From: Terriglobia bacterium
Lineage (GTDB): Bacteria; Acidobacteriota; Terriglobia; Terriglobales; Acidobacteriaceae
Length of the DNA: 64,000 nucleotides
Assembly (NCBI GenBank): GCA_021324365.1
Contig: JAJPJE010000123.1
Span: 1-64,000, forward strand
Direction: 5' to 3'
Part shown: positions 16,291 through 25,122 of the stretch, piece by piece
Layout: each line of letters opens with the position of its first letter
How positions within the stretch are numbered: the first letter of the stretch is position 1
Translations under genes and position numbers: made by a program
Notes under the pieces: generated by a model
What the model saw: only the letters and a program-made list of their open reading frames with translations
Told to the model about the DNA's origin: nothing
The model's database searches: none

Positions 16291-16563
16291 GGCCGAGCAG
16301 CCGCGTCACGGGTATTCCATTCTCAAAGATGTTGAACAGATGAGCCGTGGCAGCGTGTTGCTCAGTACTGGCACGCTCTACGGCGCGCTACGGCGACTGC
16401 TCGACGATCGCTGGATCGAGCGTTACCAAGATGACGATACCTCCCGCGGCAAACAGGCCTACCGCCTTACCTCGCTCGGCCGTAAGAATCTGCGGGCGGA
16501 GATATTTCGCATGAAACATCTGACGCGCCCGCGGCGTTACGCCTGGCCTGCAAGGAGTCTTAA
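16271..16563 (+). pseudogene. PadR-family regulator remnant
   Basis: EQPRHGYSILKDVEQMSRGS, then LLSTGTLYGALRRLLDDRWI and QAYRLTSLGRKNLRAEIFRM are the winged-helix core of a PadR repressor. The usual N-terminal helix before the RHGY motif is missing, replaced by the out-of-frame tail of coaE, with only TTG codons for a start. Near the end a frameshift at about 16527-16531 is needed to read AALRLACKES and a TAA at 16561, a normal PadR ending. Truncation plus frameshift suggest a non-functional remnant. Confidence 0.7.
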
Positions 16564-16565
16564 CC

Positions 16566-17092
16566 CTGCGCACCCTCTTACATTCTTTGTTTGGCCTCTA
16601 TCCCGCCGCCTATCAGCGCGAGTTCGGCGACGAGATGGCTGCGGTTTTGCTCGATGGGCAGGCCGACGCCCGCACCCGCGATCCGGTCGCGCGGGTACGC
16701 TTCTTTTCTCGCGAATTGGCCGACTTTGCTTCTAGGTGCTTGCCACGAACACCTTCGTTCGCTTGGTTACTCGTCCGAATTGGCTTCTCCTGCATCCAAG
16801 GAGCTTCACTACGCGTTCCAACTTCCGTTATCCACGAACCACGATCGTTCTCATGATGTTGATTCTCGGGATCATCGTCGGCATCATTGAAAAGGCTCGC
16901 GCTGTCGCGTACGCGAATCTGCCCGTTCCGGCGATTCATTCCACGACCTTTGTTTCGACGCAGGCCGTCATCGCGGTCCTCGTTATGACTTACATCTTGG
17001 GCGCTGCAGCCTGGGCTCTCGTATTCGCCATGCGGCGTTCCGGAGTGCACCGCTTGTCGCAGATCGAAACGTGGACTCACGCGCAAAGGTGA
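16566..17092 (+). pseudogene. frameshifted membrane protein downstream of PadR
   Basis: Three frames together give one plausible protein: first LRTLLHSLFGLYPAAYQREF to RELADF, then (shift near 16730) LLGACHEHLRSLGYSSE, then (shift near 16790-16810) NFRYPRTTIVLMMLILGIIV through a second membrane helix to the TGA at 17090. The opening LYPAAYxREFGDEM is typical of membrane proteins encoded next to PadR regulators in Acidobacteriota. AAGGAG stands 7-8 bp before a CTG at 16566. Two indels make an intact product unlikely, unless they are sequencing errors. Confidence 0.65.
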
Positions 17093-17130
17093 TTTCAGGA
17101 GTTCTTCTGTCAGACTCTCCCTCGGAAGAG

Positions 17131-17170
17131 GCAAAGAAAAGCCCCACTCGATGTCACTCACGAGTGGGGC
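17131..17170 (-). terminator. rho-independent terminator of gdhA
   Basis: On the minus strand a 10-bp stem GCCCCACTCG/CGAGTGGGGC (17141-17150 with 17161-17170) is followed by TTTTCTTTG. It lies 21 bp after the gdhA stop codon. Confidence 0.88.
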
Positions 17171-17191
17171 ACTCTTGCTTCTGTGTCCGAA

Positions 17192-18469
17192 TTACGCGTA
17201 GATGCCGCGCTGCCGGATGACCGCCTGCACACGGTCAATGGCGACCATGTACGCGGCAATTCGATTGTTCACGCTGTGCTGCTGGGCGTAGCTGACCACG
17301 GCATCGAATGATGAACGCATGATGTGATCGAGCTGCTGGTTCACTACCGACTCCTGCCAGAAGTAGCCTTGACGATCCTGTACCCACTCGAAGTAGGAGG
17401 TAGTAACGCCGCCCGCGTTGGCGAGAATATCCGGCACGACGAAGATATTCTTGTCGGCAAGGATGTCGTCTGCCACAGCCGTGGTCGGACCATTTGCGCC
17501 TTCGATGAGAATGCGTGCCTTGATCTTGTCCGCGTTACGCGTCGTGATGACATTCTCGGTGGCAGCAGGAATCAGCACGTCGCAGTCGGCTATGAGAAGC
17601 TCGTGCGCGCCAACAGCTTCGGCGCCCTTGAATCCGGTGACGCTGCCAGTCTTGGCGCGATGCTCCACCAGGGCATTGATGTCGATGCCGTTCTTGTTGT
17701 ACAGACCGCCATCGTATTCATCGATGCCGATGATCTTGTATCCAGCACTGTGCATCAAGCGAGCGGCATTTGACCCGACGTTGCCGAATCCCTGCACGAT
17801 CACACGTGTCGACTCGCGCTGCAGGTTGAAGCGCTTTAAGGCTTCATCGGTCACGACCCAGACTCCGCGACCGGTTGCCTCGCGGCGCCCTTTGGATCCG
17901 CCCATATTTTCCGGCTTGCCGGTAACAACCGCGGTGACCGTCTGGCGCATATGCATGGAATAGGTATCCATGATCCACGCCATCGTTTGTTCGTTGGTGT
18001 TCATGTCGGGCGCGGGGACGTCCTTCTCCGGTCCGATGAACTCGAATAGCTCGGCGGTGTAGCGGCGCGTCATGCGTTCCAGTTCACTGCGCGACATCTT
18101 TTTTGGATCGCAAATGACGCCACCCTTCGCGCCACCGAATGGGATGTTTACGACTGCGCATTTCCAGGTCATCCAACTGGCGAGTGCGCGCACTTCGTCG
18201 AGAGTGACGTCTGGGCTGTAGCGAATGCCGCCCTTGGCGGGTCCGCGGGCAATGGAATGCTGAACCCGATATCCGGTGAAGATTTCGAGTTTACCGTTAT
18301 CAAGTTGTACTGGAATGTGTACTGTGATCTCCCGGTTGGGGTAGCGGAGAACCTTCCATAGACCTTCGTCGAGGTTTAGCTTACGAGCGGCAATGTCGAA
18401 CCGTGCCGCTTGTGCCATCCACGGATTGGTCTCCTGCTCAATGGGGAGTGTGGGGGTTTCAATACTCAT
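17192..18469 (-). CDS. gdhA: glutamate dehydrogenase (Glu/Leu/Phe/Val dehydrogenase family)
   Basis: Interconverts glutamate and 2-oxoglutarate plus ammonium with NAD(P). The start at 18469 gives [17 protein letters not shown] and a 425-residue protein of normal length; the in-frame extension upstream is probably untranslated. Visible motifs are [20 protein letters not shown], the catalytic-lysine loop [34 protein letters not shown] and the Rossmann motif [16 protein letters not shown]. Cofactor preference cannot be fixed by eye. It has its own terminator and appears monocistronic. Confidence 0.95.
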   Translation of the reverse strand: MSIETPTLPIEQETNPWMAQAARFDIAARKLNLDEGLWKVLRYPNREITVHIPVQLDNGKLEIFTGYRVQHSIARGPAKGGIRYSPDVTLDEVRALASWMTWKCAVVNIPFGGAKGGVICDPKKMSRSELERMTRRYTAELFEFIGPEKDVPAPDMNTNEQTMAWIMDTYSMHMRQTVTAVVTGKPENMGGSKGRREATGRGVWVVTDEALKRFNLQRESTRVIVQGFGNVGSNAARLMHSAGYKIIGIDEYDGGLYNKNGIDINALVEHRAKTGSVTGFKGAEAVGAHELLIADCDVLIPAATENVITTRNADKIKARILIEGANGPTTAVADDILADKNIFVVPDILANAGGVTTSYFEWVQDRQGYFWQESVVNQQLDHIMRSSFDAVVSYAQQHSVNNRIAAYMVAIDRVQAVIRQRGIYA

Positions 18470-18656
18470 AAAAGAGCGCTCCGAAGGCGGGGAACTTCTT
18501 TTGGCGCGTTCCGCGCCTGCTCTGTAACGTAATGCGCCAAACCGCCGAGTATATGCCCCGAAAAACCTCAATTCAAGGCAGGGTGCCACGGCGGTGACCA
18601 CGAGCGTGATGTAGAGCATTGACAATGCGGAGCCAACAGTGGTCGCACGCGGCGCT

Positions 18657-19919
18657 CTAATTTTCAGCGCGAAGCGCTTCGATCGGCTCCAATCGGGACG
18701 CCTTGAACGCCGGCCAGAAGCCGCTACTGATACCAACAAAGGCGAGGATCGTGAATGAGATGATCATCACGTTCGCCGAAGCGCGCAGGAAGATGTCGCC
18801 TTCATTATTTAGGGTCTTATAGAACCCGCTGTAAAGTGGCAGAGGCGGAATCACTACTGTCAGCAGCCAGGAAAGAATGATTCCAGCGGCGCCTCCCAGA
18901 AATGTAAGCACGAGTGCCTCAACAAGAAATTGACTGAGAATGTTGCATCGACGGGCACCGAGCGCTTTGAGCAGGCCAATTTCTTTGGTCCTCTCCGTGA
19001 CGCTTACCAGCATGATGTTCATCACGCCCACACCGCCAACGCCGAGCGTGAGAGCACCGATGATGCCCATGATCGCTTCCAACCCGATGGTGAAGGCCTG
19101 AAGCATCTTACCGGTTTCGACCGTGTCCCATTCGGGGGTGGCTTTTTCGTCCTTCGCCTCGAAGTGATGGCGCCGTGCAATGACGCGACGCGCGGCAGCG
19201 AGCGCATCGATATGAAGCTCTTTCGCAATCGGCTGGATGAGGATCATATCCGGATCGCGCTTGTTCTTCAGTTCGTTATAGACGTCGAACGGAATGAACG
19301 CCTGTTCGTTATCTGGTCCCTCGTACATGGAATCCTGAATCTTAATGTTCATGACTCCGATCACTTCGAAGCTCTCTCCCTGCACGAGCACTGACTGCCC
19401 AACTCCCGGCGCTCCTTGAAAAATTCGCTGGGCGGCTCCGTGGCCCAGGATCACCACTCGCCGCCGATTTGTAAAATCGGCATCCTCGAAATAGCGCCCG
19501 TCTTCGAAATTGCCAATATTGCGCATGGAGCCGTAGGGATATTCAACGCCGCGCGTTGTCACTGAAACTACACGCGTCCCCATCTTGAATCCGAAATTGC
19601 TGACCGACTCGGCACTGACAGCTCGGATAATCGGAACTTCGGAGCGAATCGCTTCCACATCTTCGTATTCAAAATGGACGGAGCGACCGGCACGCTGACC
19701 TCCAGCCTGCATGCTGGTCTGTCCAGGCCAGATCACGATGACGTTGTTGCCCATGTTTCCGACCGCATGCATGATGCCGCCGCCCAGACCCTCGCCAAAC
19801 GCCAGCAGCAACACCACCGAAACCACTCCCCACGAGATGCCCAACATCGTGAGCATCGATCGCATGCGGTTGCGCCGCAGTGCCGTCCAACTTTGCTGGA
19901 TCAGTTCTTTCAGACGCAT
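18657..19919 (-). CDS. MacB-like ABC transporter permease (second of a pair)
   Basis: A 420-residue inner-membrane permease with an N-terminal helix (about 24-46), a MacB periplasmic core domain and three C-terminal helices. The FtsX signature [20 protein letters not shown] followed by [16 protein letters not shown] is present. It starts 13 bp after the stop codon of a related permease on the same strand, so the two are an operon and may form a heterodimer. The protein ends [16 protein letters not shown], as usual for the family. No ATP-binding subunit is nearby. Confidence 0.9.
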   Translation of the reverse strand: MRLKELIQQSWTALRRNRMRSMLTMLGISWGVVSVVLLLAFGEGLGGGIMHAVGNMGNNVIVIWPGQTSMQAGGQRAGRSVHFEYEDVEAIRSEVPIIRAVSAESVSNFGFKMGTRVVSVTTRGVEYPYGSMRNIGNFEDGRYFEDADFTNRRRVVILGHGAAQRIFQGAPGVGQSVLVQGESFEVIGVMNIKIQDSMYEGPDNEQAFIPFDVYNELKNKRDPDMILIQPIAKELHIDALAAARRVIARRHHFEAKDEKATPEWDTVETGKMLQAFTIGLEAIMGIIGALTLGVGGVGVMNIMLVSVTERTKEIGLLKALGARRCNILSQFLVEALVLTFLGGAAGIILSWLLTVVIPPLPLYSGFYKTLNNEGDIFLRASANVMIISFTILAFVGISSGFWPAFKASRLEPIEALRAEN

Positions 19920-19932
19920 CGTGCACCTCAGG

Positions 19933-21192
19933 TCATTCGTAGTGCAGGCACTGAATCGGTTCGAGTTCAGCCGCGCGCCGCGCCGGATACATGCCCGCGC
20001 TGATCGTGATCAAAGAAAGGGTGAACAAAGAACCGATTACCGCAATCGGGGAAATAATTGGCCTCGGAACAAAGTCAGGAAGCGGTGCAGCCGCCATCAA
20101 GAGACAGATTCCCACGCCCAGGCAGTAACCAATGAATCCACTGAGCGCGGTGATCACAACCGATTCCGCAAAAAACTGATTCAGAATGTCGACCTTGGTG
20201 GCACCAATCGCCTTCATGATGCCGATCTCGCGCGTCCTCTCTGTGACTGCGACCAGCATAATGTTCATCACGCCAATGCCGCCAAGAGCCAGCGTGGTAA
20301 TGGCGACACAAGCAAAGAAGATAGTGATTGAGCCAAAGATGCGCGCCAGCAGCTTAGAAAACTGCATCGTGTCCCAGATAAATAGCGCGTCTTTGTCTGT
20401 CGGTTCGAAATGATGGAGCCGGCCAAGCGATCTCCGCACCTGCATTACCGCTTCGTCATGCCGCTCGGGATCGCCGACTTCCATGACGATGTCCGAGAGA
20501 TATCCTTTCACGATGGTCTCGCCCTTTTGTGGCGGGGGAGGGAAGTCGCGCGCCATTGCCGAGTAGGGCACATAGAGCATGTCATTGTCAGGCCCGCTGT
20601 AGTTCGAATTCTGTTTTTTTTCGGCCATGACGCCGATGACGGTGTACGGATAGCGCGCGATGATCAGCGTAGCGCCGACAGCCGGCTGCCCGGGATACAG
20701 CTGTTTGGCGGCGTTATATCCCAGGACAACGACGCGATTGGCGTTGGTCTCATCCTCATCTTTAATTAGCCGCCCCTCGGAGAGGATGATGGAGCGAAAA
20801 TCCTGGAACGCCGGCCAGACGCCGGAGATCTGGCGCGCCGCCGAATTGAACTGACTTACTTCGGGCACGCTGCGCTGCAGTTCGGGGCTAACCGCCTTTA
20901 CTAGATAACATTCGTCCCGGATGATGCGGGCGTCGTCGATGGTAAGCGTGACCTTGCGTCCGGCAGCCAGACCTCCTGCTTGCGCACTGGTGCGGCCTCC
21001 CCACATGATGACGAGGTCTTTGCCGAGCGTCTCCATCCGCTTTTTCTGATCTTTACTGAAGCCCATGCCGAGGCCGACCAGCAAGATCACGGATGCGATA
21101 CCCCAGACAATACCGAACATCGTCAGGAACGAACGCATCTTGTGTGCGCGGAGCGTGGCAATGGTCTGCTTGGCAATTTCGCGCAGGTTCAT
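19933..21192 (-). CDS. MacB-like ABC transporter permease (first of a pair)
   Basis: A 419-residue permease with the same architecture as its downstream neighbour: helix at about 20-43, periplasmic domain to about 270, then three helices. The signature [20 protein letters not shown] followed by IGIMKAIGATKVDIL is present, and the C-terminus is RRAAELEPIQCLHYE. The periplasmic domains of the two are clearly related but not identical, which fits an ancient tandem duplication. With no ATPase or adaptor gene adjacent, the substrate cannot be inferred. Confidence 0.9.
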   Translation of the reverse strand: MNLREIAKQTIATLRAHKMRSFLTMFGIVWGIASVILLVGLGMGFSKDQKKRMETLGKDLVIMWGGRTSAQAGGLAAGRKVTLTIDDARIIRDECYLVKAVSPELQRSVPEVSQFNSAARQISGVWPAFQDFRSIILSEGRLIKDEDETNANRVVVLGYNAAKQLYPGQPAVGATLIIARYPYTVIGVMAEKKQNSNYSGPDNDMLYVPYSAMARDFPPPPQKGETIVKGYLSDIVMEVGDPERHDEAVMQVRRSLGRLHHFEPTDKDALFIWDTMQFSKLLARIFGSITIFFACVAITTLALGGIGVMNIMLVAVTERTREIGIMKAIGATKVDILNQFFAESVVITALSGFIGYCLGVGICLLMAAAPLPDFVPRPIISPIAVIGSLFTLSLITISAGMYPARRAAELEPIQCLHYE

Positions 21193-21459
21193 AAAAGGCT
21201 CTTAGCCGAGACTTAGACGTATGTCTCAACAAAAGGTACGGTCAACACAGGAGAATGGTTCCAGTATTCCGGAGAGATTGGGATCAAAGGCAGCGCTTTT
21301 TCGGGATCGATGATCCGTTCTGGGAAACTTCATTGAAAAGCAGAGACACAGAGAAACCGGTAATGAGTTAAGAAGAATTTAAAAGATCATGAGAATTGAT
21401 CTTTCGTGTACCGCCACAGCGCAAATGCCCGCCCAGCACAGCTATACTAGTTGTACGAG

Positions 21460-22341
21460 ATGGCTCCTTCCTTCATTAATGCTTTGGGTTTTGCTGCGGC
21501 TGCACTGACCACGTTTTCGTTCGTGCCGCAGGTGCTCAAGATCCGCCGGCAGGGCGGCAAAGATCTCTCCTACATCATGCTCGGGGTCTTCTGGACCGGC
21601 GTGATGCTGTGGCTGGTCTACGGGCTGATTATGAAGGAGCCGGCGATCATTGCGGCGAACCTGGTCACGGGAATTCTGGTGATGCTCGCGATGGTGCTGA
21701 AAGCCATCATCAAAGCACCGGCTACTCCTGTGACAACGACCCGTTCTCGTCCGCGGATTGCCATCGACATGGATGAAGTGATGGCCGACAGCCTTTCGCG
21801 GCACCTCGAACTCTATAACACCGAATTCGGTGCCAGCCTGCGCAAACAGGATCTGCATGGGAAGCCGCTGCACCTGAGCGTGCCTGCGGCGCATCGCGAG
21901 CGGATCGACGAGATCGCGCTGTCTGACGGATTCTTCTGGGATCTCGACGTCATGCCCGGCTGCCAGGAAGTAATCCGCGAATTGACCGAGCACTACGATG
22001 TGTTCATCGTGACGGCGGCCATGGAATTTCCCAATTCGTTCCTGGCGAAGCACGCGTGGCTGAAAGAGCACTTTCCCTTTGTCGATATTCGCAACGTCGT
22101 GTACTGCGGCGACAAGAGCATCGTCGATGCCGACATCATGATCGACGACCGCATCCGCAATCTCGATAACTTTGCCGGCATGCGCATCCTGTTCACGGCG
22201 CCTCACAACATGAGCGAAACAAGGTTCCTGCGGGTGAACAACTGGCAGGAGGTTCGCTCGCTGCTGCTCAGCAAGGGTGCGAAGGCCGGACGGCAGACCA
22301 ACGCAGCCGAATTTGCAAACGCTCCAGCAGCGTCGGTCTAG
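21460..22341 (+). CDS. SemiSWEET-like membrane domain fused to 5'(3')-deoxyribonucleotidase (NT5C-type HAD)
   Basis: Residues 1-86 form a three-helix PQ-loop unit of the SemiSWEET family: NALGFAAAALTTFSFVPQVL with Pro23-Gln24, GGKDLSYIMLGVFWTGVMLW, and IIAANLVTGILVMLAMVLKA. A short Thr/Pro/Arg linker follows. Residues about 98-280 are an NT5C-type HAD phosphatase: motif I AIDMDEVMADS (Asp103, Asp105), motif II VTAAMEFPNS, and CGDKSIVDADIMIDDRIRNL with the motif III/IV residues. Each part looks complete. ATG at 21460 is preferred over an in-frame TTG at 21451. Membrane-tethered dephosphorylation of dNMPs or a sugar phosphate is inferred. Confidence 0.85.
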   Translation: MAPSFINALGFAAAALTTFSFVPQVLKIRRQGGKDLSYIMLGVFWTGVMLWLVYGLIMKEPAIIAANLVTGILVMLAMVLKAIIKAPATPVTTTRSRPRIAIDMDEVMADSLSRHLELYNTEFGASLRKQDLHGKPLHLSVPAAHRERIDEIALSDGFFWDLDVMPGCQEVIRELTEHYDVFIVTAAMEFPNSFLAKHAWLKEHFPFVDIRNVVYCGDKSIVDADIMIDDRIRNLDNFAGMRILFTAPHNMSETRFLRVNNWQEVRSLLLSKGAKAGRQTNAAEFANAPAASV

Positions 22342-22369
22342 AATCGCTGATAGAATTCTTCCTACCGCA

Positions 22370-23140
22370 GTGCCCTCCAGGAACAAAGCCGGGAATGAAA
22401 AGCAGCTATCGAAGTCGGCGCTGAAGTTGCGCTTGCTGAAGCGGCTGAAGTGCACCACCAGGTTCGAGCGCGAACTCTGGACCGGAGGCGCGCAACTGGT
22501 CGCAGGTGTCGACGAAGTTGGACGCGGCGCTCTCTTCGGCCCAGTCGTCGCTGGCGCAGTCATACTCGATCCGAAATACCGCATCAAGGGACTGCGCGAC
22601 TCGAAACTGCTTCCGGCAAAAACCCGCGAGATTCTCTCCGAGCGCATCAAGCAGCACTGTATAGCCTGGGCCATAGCAGCCGTCGATGTCGCCCGCATCG
22701 ATCAGCTCAACATCTATCATGCGACACGGCTTGCCATGACCGAGGCAGTGCAGGCACTTTGTCCTGTGCCGGATTGCCTCCTCATCGATGCCCTGAAGCT
22801 GCCCTCGCTCACTTGCCAGCAGAAGGCCATCATCCACGGCGATGCGCTTTCCGCCTCGATTGCGGCCGCTTCGATCGTTGCCAAAGTCGAGCGCGACCGC
22901 ATGATCTCGGCATGGGACCCCGTATTTCCCGCCTATAAGCTGGCTTCGAACAAGGGATATCGCTCTCCCGCACATATCGCCGCGTTGCGCGAGTTTGGCC
23001 CGTCGCCGCTGCACCGCCAATCCTTCGCTCCCGTGTGGAATTCAACGCACCCGCAGGAAGTCTTGGAGTTCATGCTCGAGGAGGCCGGCGATCCCGAAAC
23101 AAGTGGAGAAACAGTTCCGATCGAATCTTGTCAGGAATGA
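22370..23140 (+). CDS. rnhB: ribonuclease HII
   Basis: Cleaves the RNA strand of RNA-DNA hybrids and initiates removal of misincorporated ribonucleotides. A GTG start at 22370 gives 256 residues and avoids overlap with the upstream gene; the open frame extends to 22277, so an earlier start is possible. Active-site motifs are visible: VAGVDEVGRGALFGPVVAGA with the Asp-Glu pair, KLLPAKTREIL, DCLLIDALKLP with the third Asp, and the SIVAKVERDRMI segment. The N-terminal ~35 residues are a basic extension. It is probably cotranscribed with the SemiSWEET fusion gene 28 bp upstream. Confidence 0.93.
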   Translation: MPSRNKAGNEKQLSKSALKLRLLKRLKCTTRFERELWTGGAQLVAGVDEVGRGALFGPVVAGAVILDPKYRIKGLRDSKLLPAKTREILSERIKQHCIAWAIAAVDVARIDQLNIYHATRLAMTEAVQALCPVPDCLLIDALKLPSLTCQQKAIIHGDALSASIAAASIVAKVERDRMISAWDPVFPAYKLASNKGYRSPAHIAALREFGPSPLHRQSFAPVWNSTHPQEVLEFMLEEAGDPETSGETVPIESCQE

Positions 23141-23610
23141 ATATCCAGAGATTTATTCTTCTCTGATTGAACGTGCCACTGCTGCTCGAGTTTATCGAAC
23201 TTCTTTTCTGACGATCATTCAGGAACTCGCGGGTTTTGTTTGTCTGCTTCATCAAACAACAGCTCCCGGGTCGTGCCGGTAACCGAAATGTTTACATATC
23301 GGCGGTGAACAGAGGATGTATCGCGCGCTGGCTGACTCCGGAAGACTCAATGATTTCTTCGATCCCGCGCAAGGCTATTTTCGCACGGAGTCGAGAACAG
23401 GCTGAAGCAACTCAAGCGTGCCGCTGGAATTCCGCCGCGGTAGTTGCGTATTCGAACCGTCGCCATAACGGGAAGCCTACTCGTCCCTCTACGCTGGTGG
23501 ATCGGTCATGGTACAAGCAGTCTTTGGCTGAACTCGACAACCATTCCATCACATACTTTGGTAGGGCATAAGGGAGAAACAACTCTGACAGGGCGTCGAG
23601 TGCTCCACCA
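23141..23610. other. intergenic, no gene recognised
   Basis: A 470-bp gap between rnhB and a convergent minus-strand gene. Several short frames are open on both strands, but none has a convincing start, ribosome-binding site or recognisable protein. No terminator with a good T-run was found after rnhB. It may hold gene remnants. Confidence 0.5.
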
Positions 23611-24234
23611 TTAGAAAAGATCTACATGGAACTTCGAGATCCGCTGACCCGTTGGTGAAAGCACCTCCAATACGAGTCGGTCTTCAATGGGAATGCGGCC
23701 AATATTGAAGTCAATACGATAAATACGCTCGTCGTAGTTGATATCTGCCGGCATTCCGATCGGGACTACGGCTGCCGGATATATCGTGCGCTGCTCGAGT
23801 CCACGAAACACCTTCAATCGAAAGCGCAACCCAAGCAGAAAGGCGTTCAAGGGAATGCGGCTCGGGAAGGGAAACGGCTCGTTATCCAGCATTCTTTCTC
23901 GAGCACTTGCCGTAATTCGAAACTGCAATCGGTCGGGGTACATCCGTACGGGCTGCCCCCGTGCATCCAGCAAACGGTTGCGGCTTCCAATGCTTACCTT
24001 GCGCCAGCCCTGGAATTCCCGATTCTCTACGGACCCGAGCAGGTAGAAACACCTCTTCGCCGAACTCAGAACGAAACTTTCCCATCCCAGCGGAATGCGC
24101 GACTGGTACAGCGTGTCCGTTGCGTAGGTTTTCCCGGGGGTGAAAGCATCTTCCGCATTAACGGTTGCCAGGCTGGCCACGACCGTTGCCAGCAAGAGTC
24201 GAAGACAGAACTTGCGAACAACAACCACGTTCAT
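23611..24234 (-). CDS. exported hypothetical protein
   Basis: About 207 residues starting MNVVVVRKFCLRLLLATVVA, a clear signal peptide ending near NAEDAF. The start at 24234 is preferred over 24279 because it places the signal peptide at the N-terminus and has GGGGG upstream. The mature part is beta-rich with several Arg-Tyr-Phe segments (RIDFNIGRIPIEDRLVLEVL). No domain is recognised. It is divergent from the PIG-L gene, and function is unknown. Confidence 0.65.
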   Translation of the reverse strand: MNVVVVRKFCLRLLLATVVASLATVNAEDAFTPGKTYATDTLYQSRIPLGWESFVLSSAKRCFYLLGSVENREFQGWRKVSIGSRNRLLDARGQPVRMYPDRLQFRITASARERMLDNEPFPFPSRIPLNAFLLGLRFRLKVFRGLEQRTIYPAAVVPIGMPADINYDERIYRIDFNIGRIPIEDRLVLEVLSPTGQRISKFHVDLF

Positions 24235-24351
24235 GCAACCCCCGACGAACGAGGCAAACTGCGAAATATAAGAAGCCAAGAAAAGCGCTCCGAGTTGGCG
24301 TCACATACAGGGTCTTTAACCGCCGAGTTAGACTGAAAGGATAGGAGGGGC

Positions 24352-25095
24352 ATGCCACGATTTCTTTGTGTTACTGCACATCCGGACGATGAGGTGGGTG
24401 GTTTCGGAGGATCACTGCGACTGTATGCGTCGCGCGGAACAAAGGTCAGCGTTATTTGCCTTACGGCGGGGACAGCTGCCAGCAATCGTGGGGGGGCAAA
24501 ATCTGATGCAGAATTGGCGGCCATGAGACGGGAAGAATTTCGCCGTGCGTGCGAGATGCTAAACGTGACCCATGGCGAAGTTTGGGATCTGCCGGACGGC
24601 GGGCTCGACCGGGTAAACTTCTACGACACTGTGGAGCGGCTCACCCGCCGGGTGCGCGAGTTGAAACCACACGTAATGCTGACGCTCGGGATGGAAGGCG
24701 CAGTTACCGCTCACCCGGACCATTCAATGGCCGGCCTGTTCGCAACCATGGCTTTTCACTGGGCGGGTCGATCGAACCGCTTTCCCGGCCAGCTCGTGAA
24801 TGGCCTGACACCTCATCGCACACAGAAGCTGTATTACGCGACAGCGAACTTTACGTTGCCGGATCGTCAACCAGTCGCGATGCCACCGACTACAACCCTT
24901 ATTGACATCGGCGACTGTCTGGAAATCAAGATAGCAGCTTTTCGCGCCCACACTAGCCAGAATCCATTGCTTCCGCGTTTCGAGCAGGCGATGCGTGAAC
25001 GCGCTTCAAAAGAGAGGTTTCATCTCGCGGCAAGCACTGAATTCAGGAGCATCGATCGCATTGAACGCGATCTGCTGGAAGGTGTGGTGGAGTGA
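24352..25095 (+). CDS. PIG-L (LmbE-like) family deacetylase
   Basis: A 247-residue zinc-dependent N-deacetylase-type protein. The metal and catalytic motif AHPDDE is at residues 9-14 and a second metal site, TAHPDHSMAG, lies in the middle, as in PIG-L, MshB and BshB. Usual substrates are GlcNAc-linked small molecules; in some bacteria these belong to bacillithiol or mycothiol synthesis, but no partner gene for either is nearby. GGAGGG lies just before the ATG. It converges on the M61 gene with a 27-bp gap. Confidence 0.9.
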   Translation: MPRFLCVTAHPDDEVGGFGGSLRLYASRGTKVSVICLTAGTAASNRGGAKSDAELAAMRREEFRRACEMLNVTHGEVWDLPDGGLDRVNFYDTVERLTRRVRELKPHVMLTLGMEGAVTAHPDHSMAGLFATMAFHWAGRSNRFPGQLVNGLTPHRTQKLYYATANFTLPDRQPVAMPPTTTLIDIGDCLEIKIAAFRAHTSQNPLLPRFEQAMRERASKERFHLAASTEFRSIDRIERDLLEGVVE

Positions 25096-25122
25096 GCACA
25101 GGGCGCTCACTCCGCTATCTGT

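Noticed and set aside
16271-16735. Reading the whole plus-strand frame through coaE end and PadR as one 188-residue regulator
   Set aside because: The first codons are out-of-frame coaE sequence and the last ~60 are Arg-rich out-of-frame translation of the membrane protein gene. Only the middle is PadR-like.
21451-22698. Long minus-strand ORF over the SemiSWEET fusion and rnhB
   Set aside because: It is antisense to two genes with clear motifs and its translation resembles no protein.
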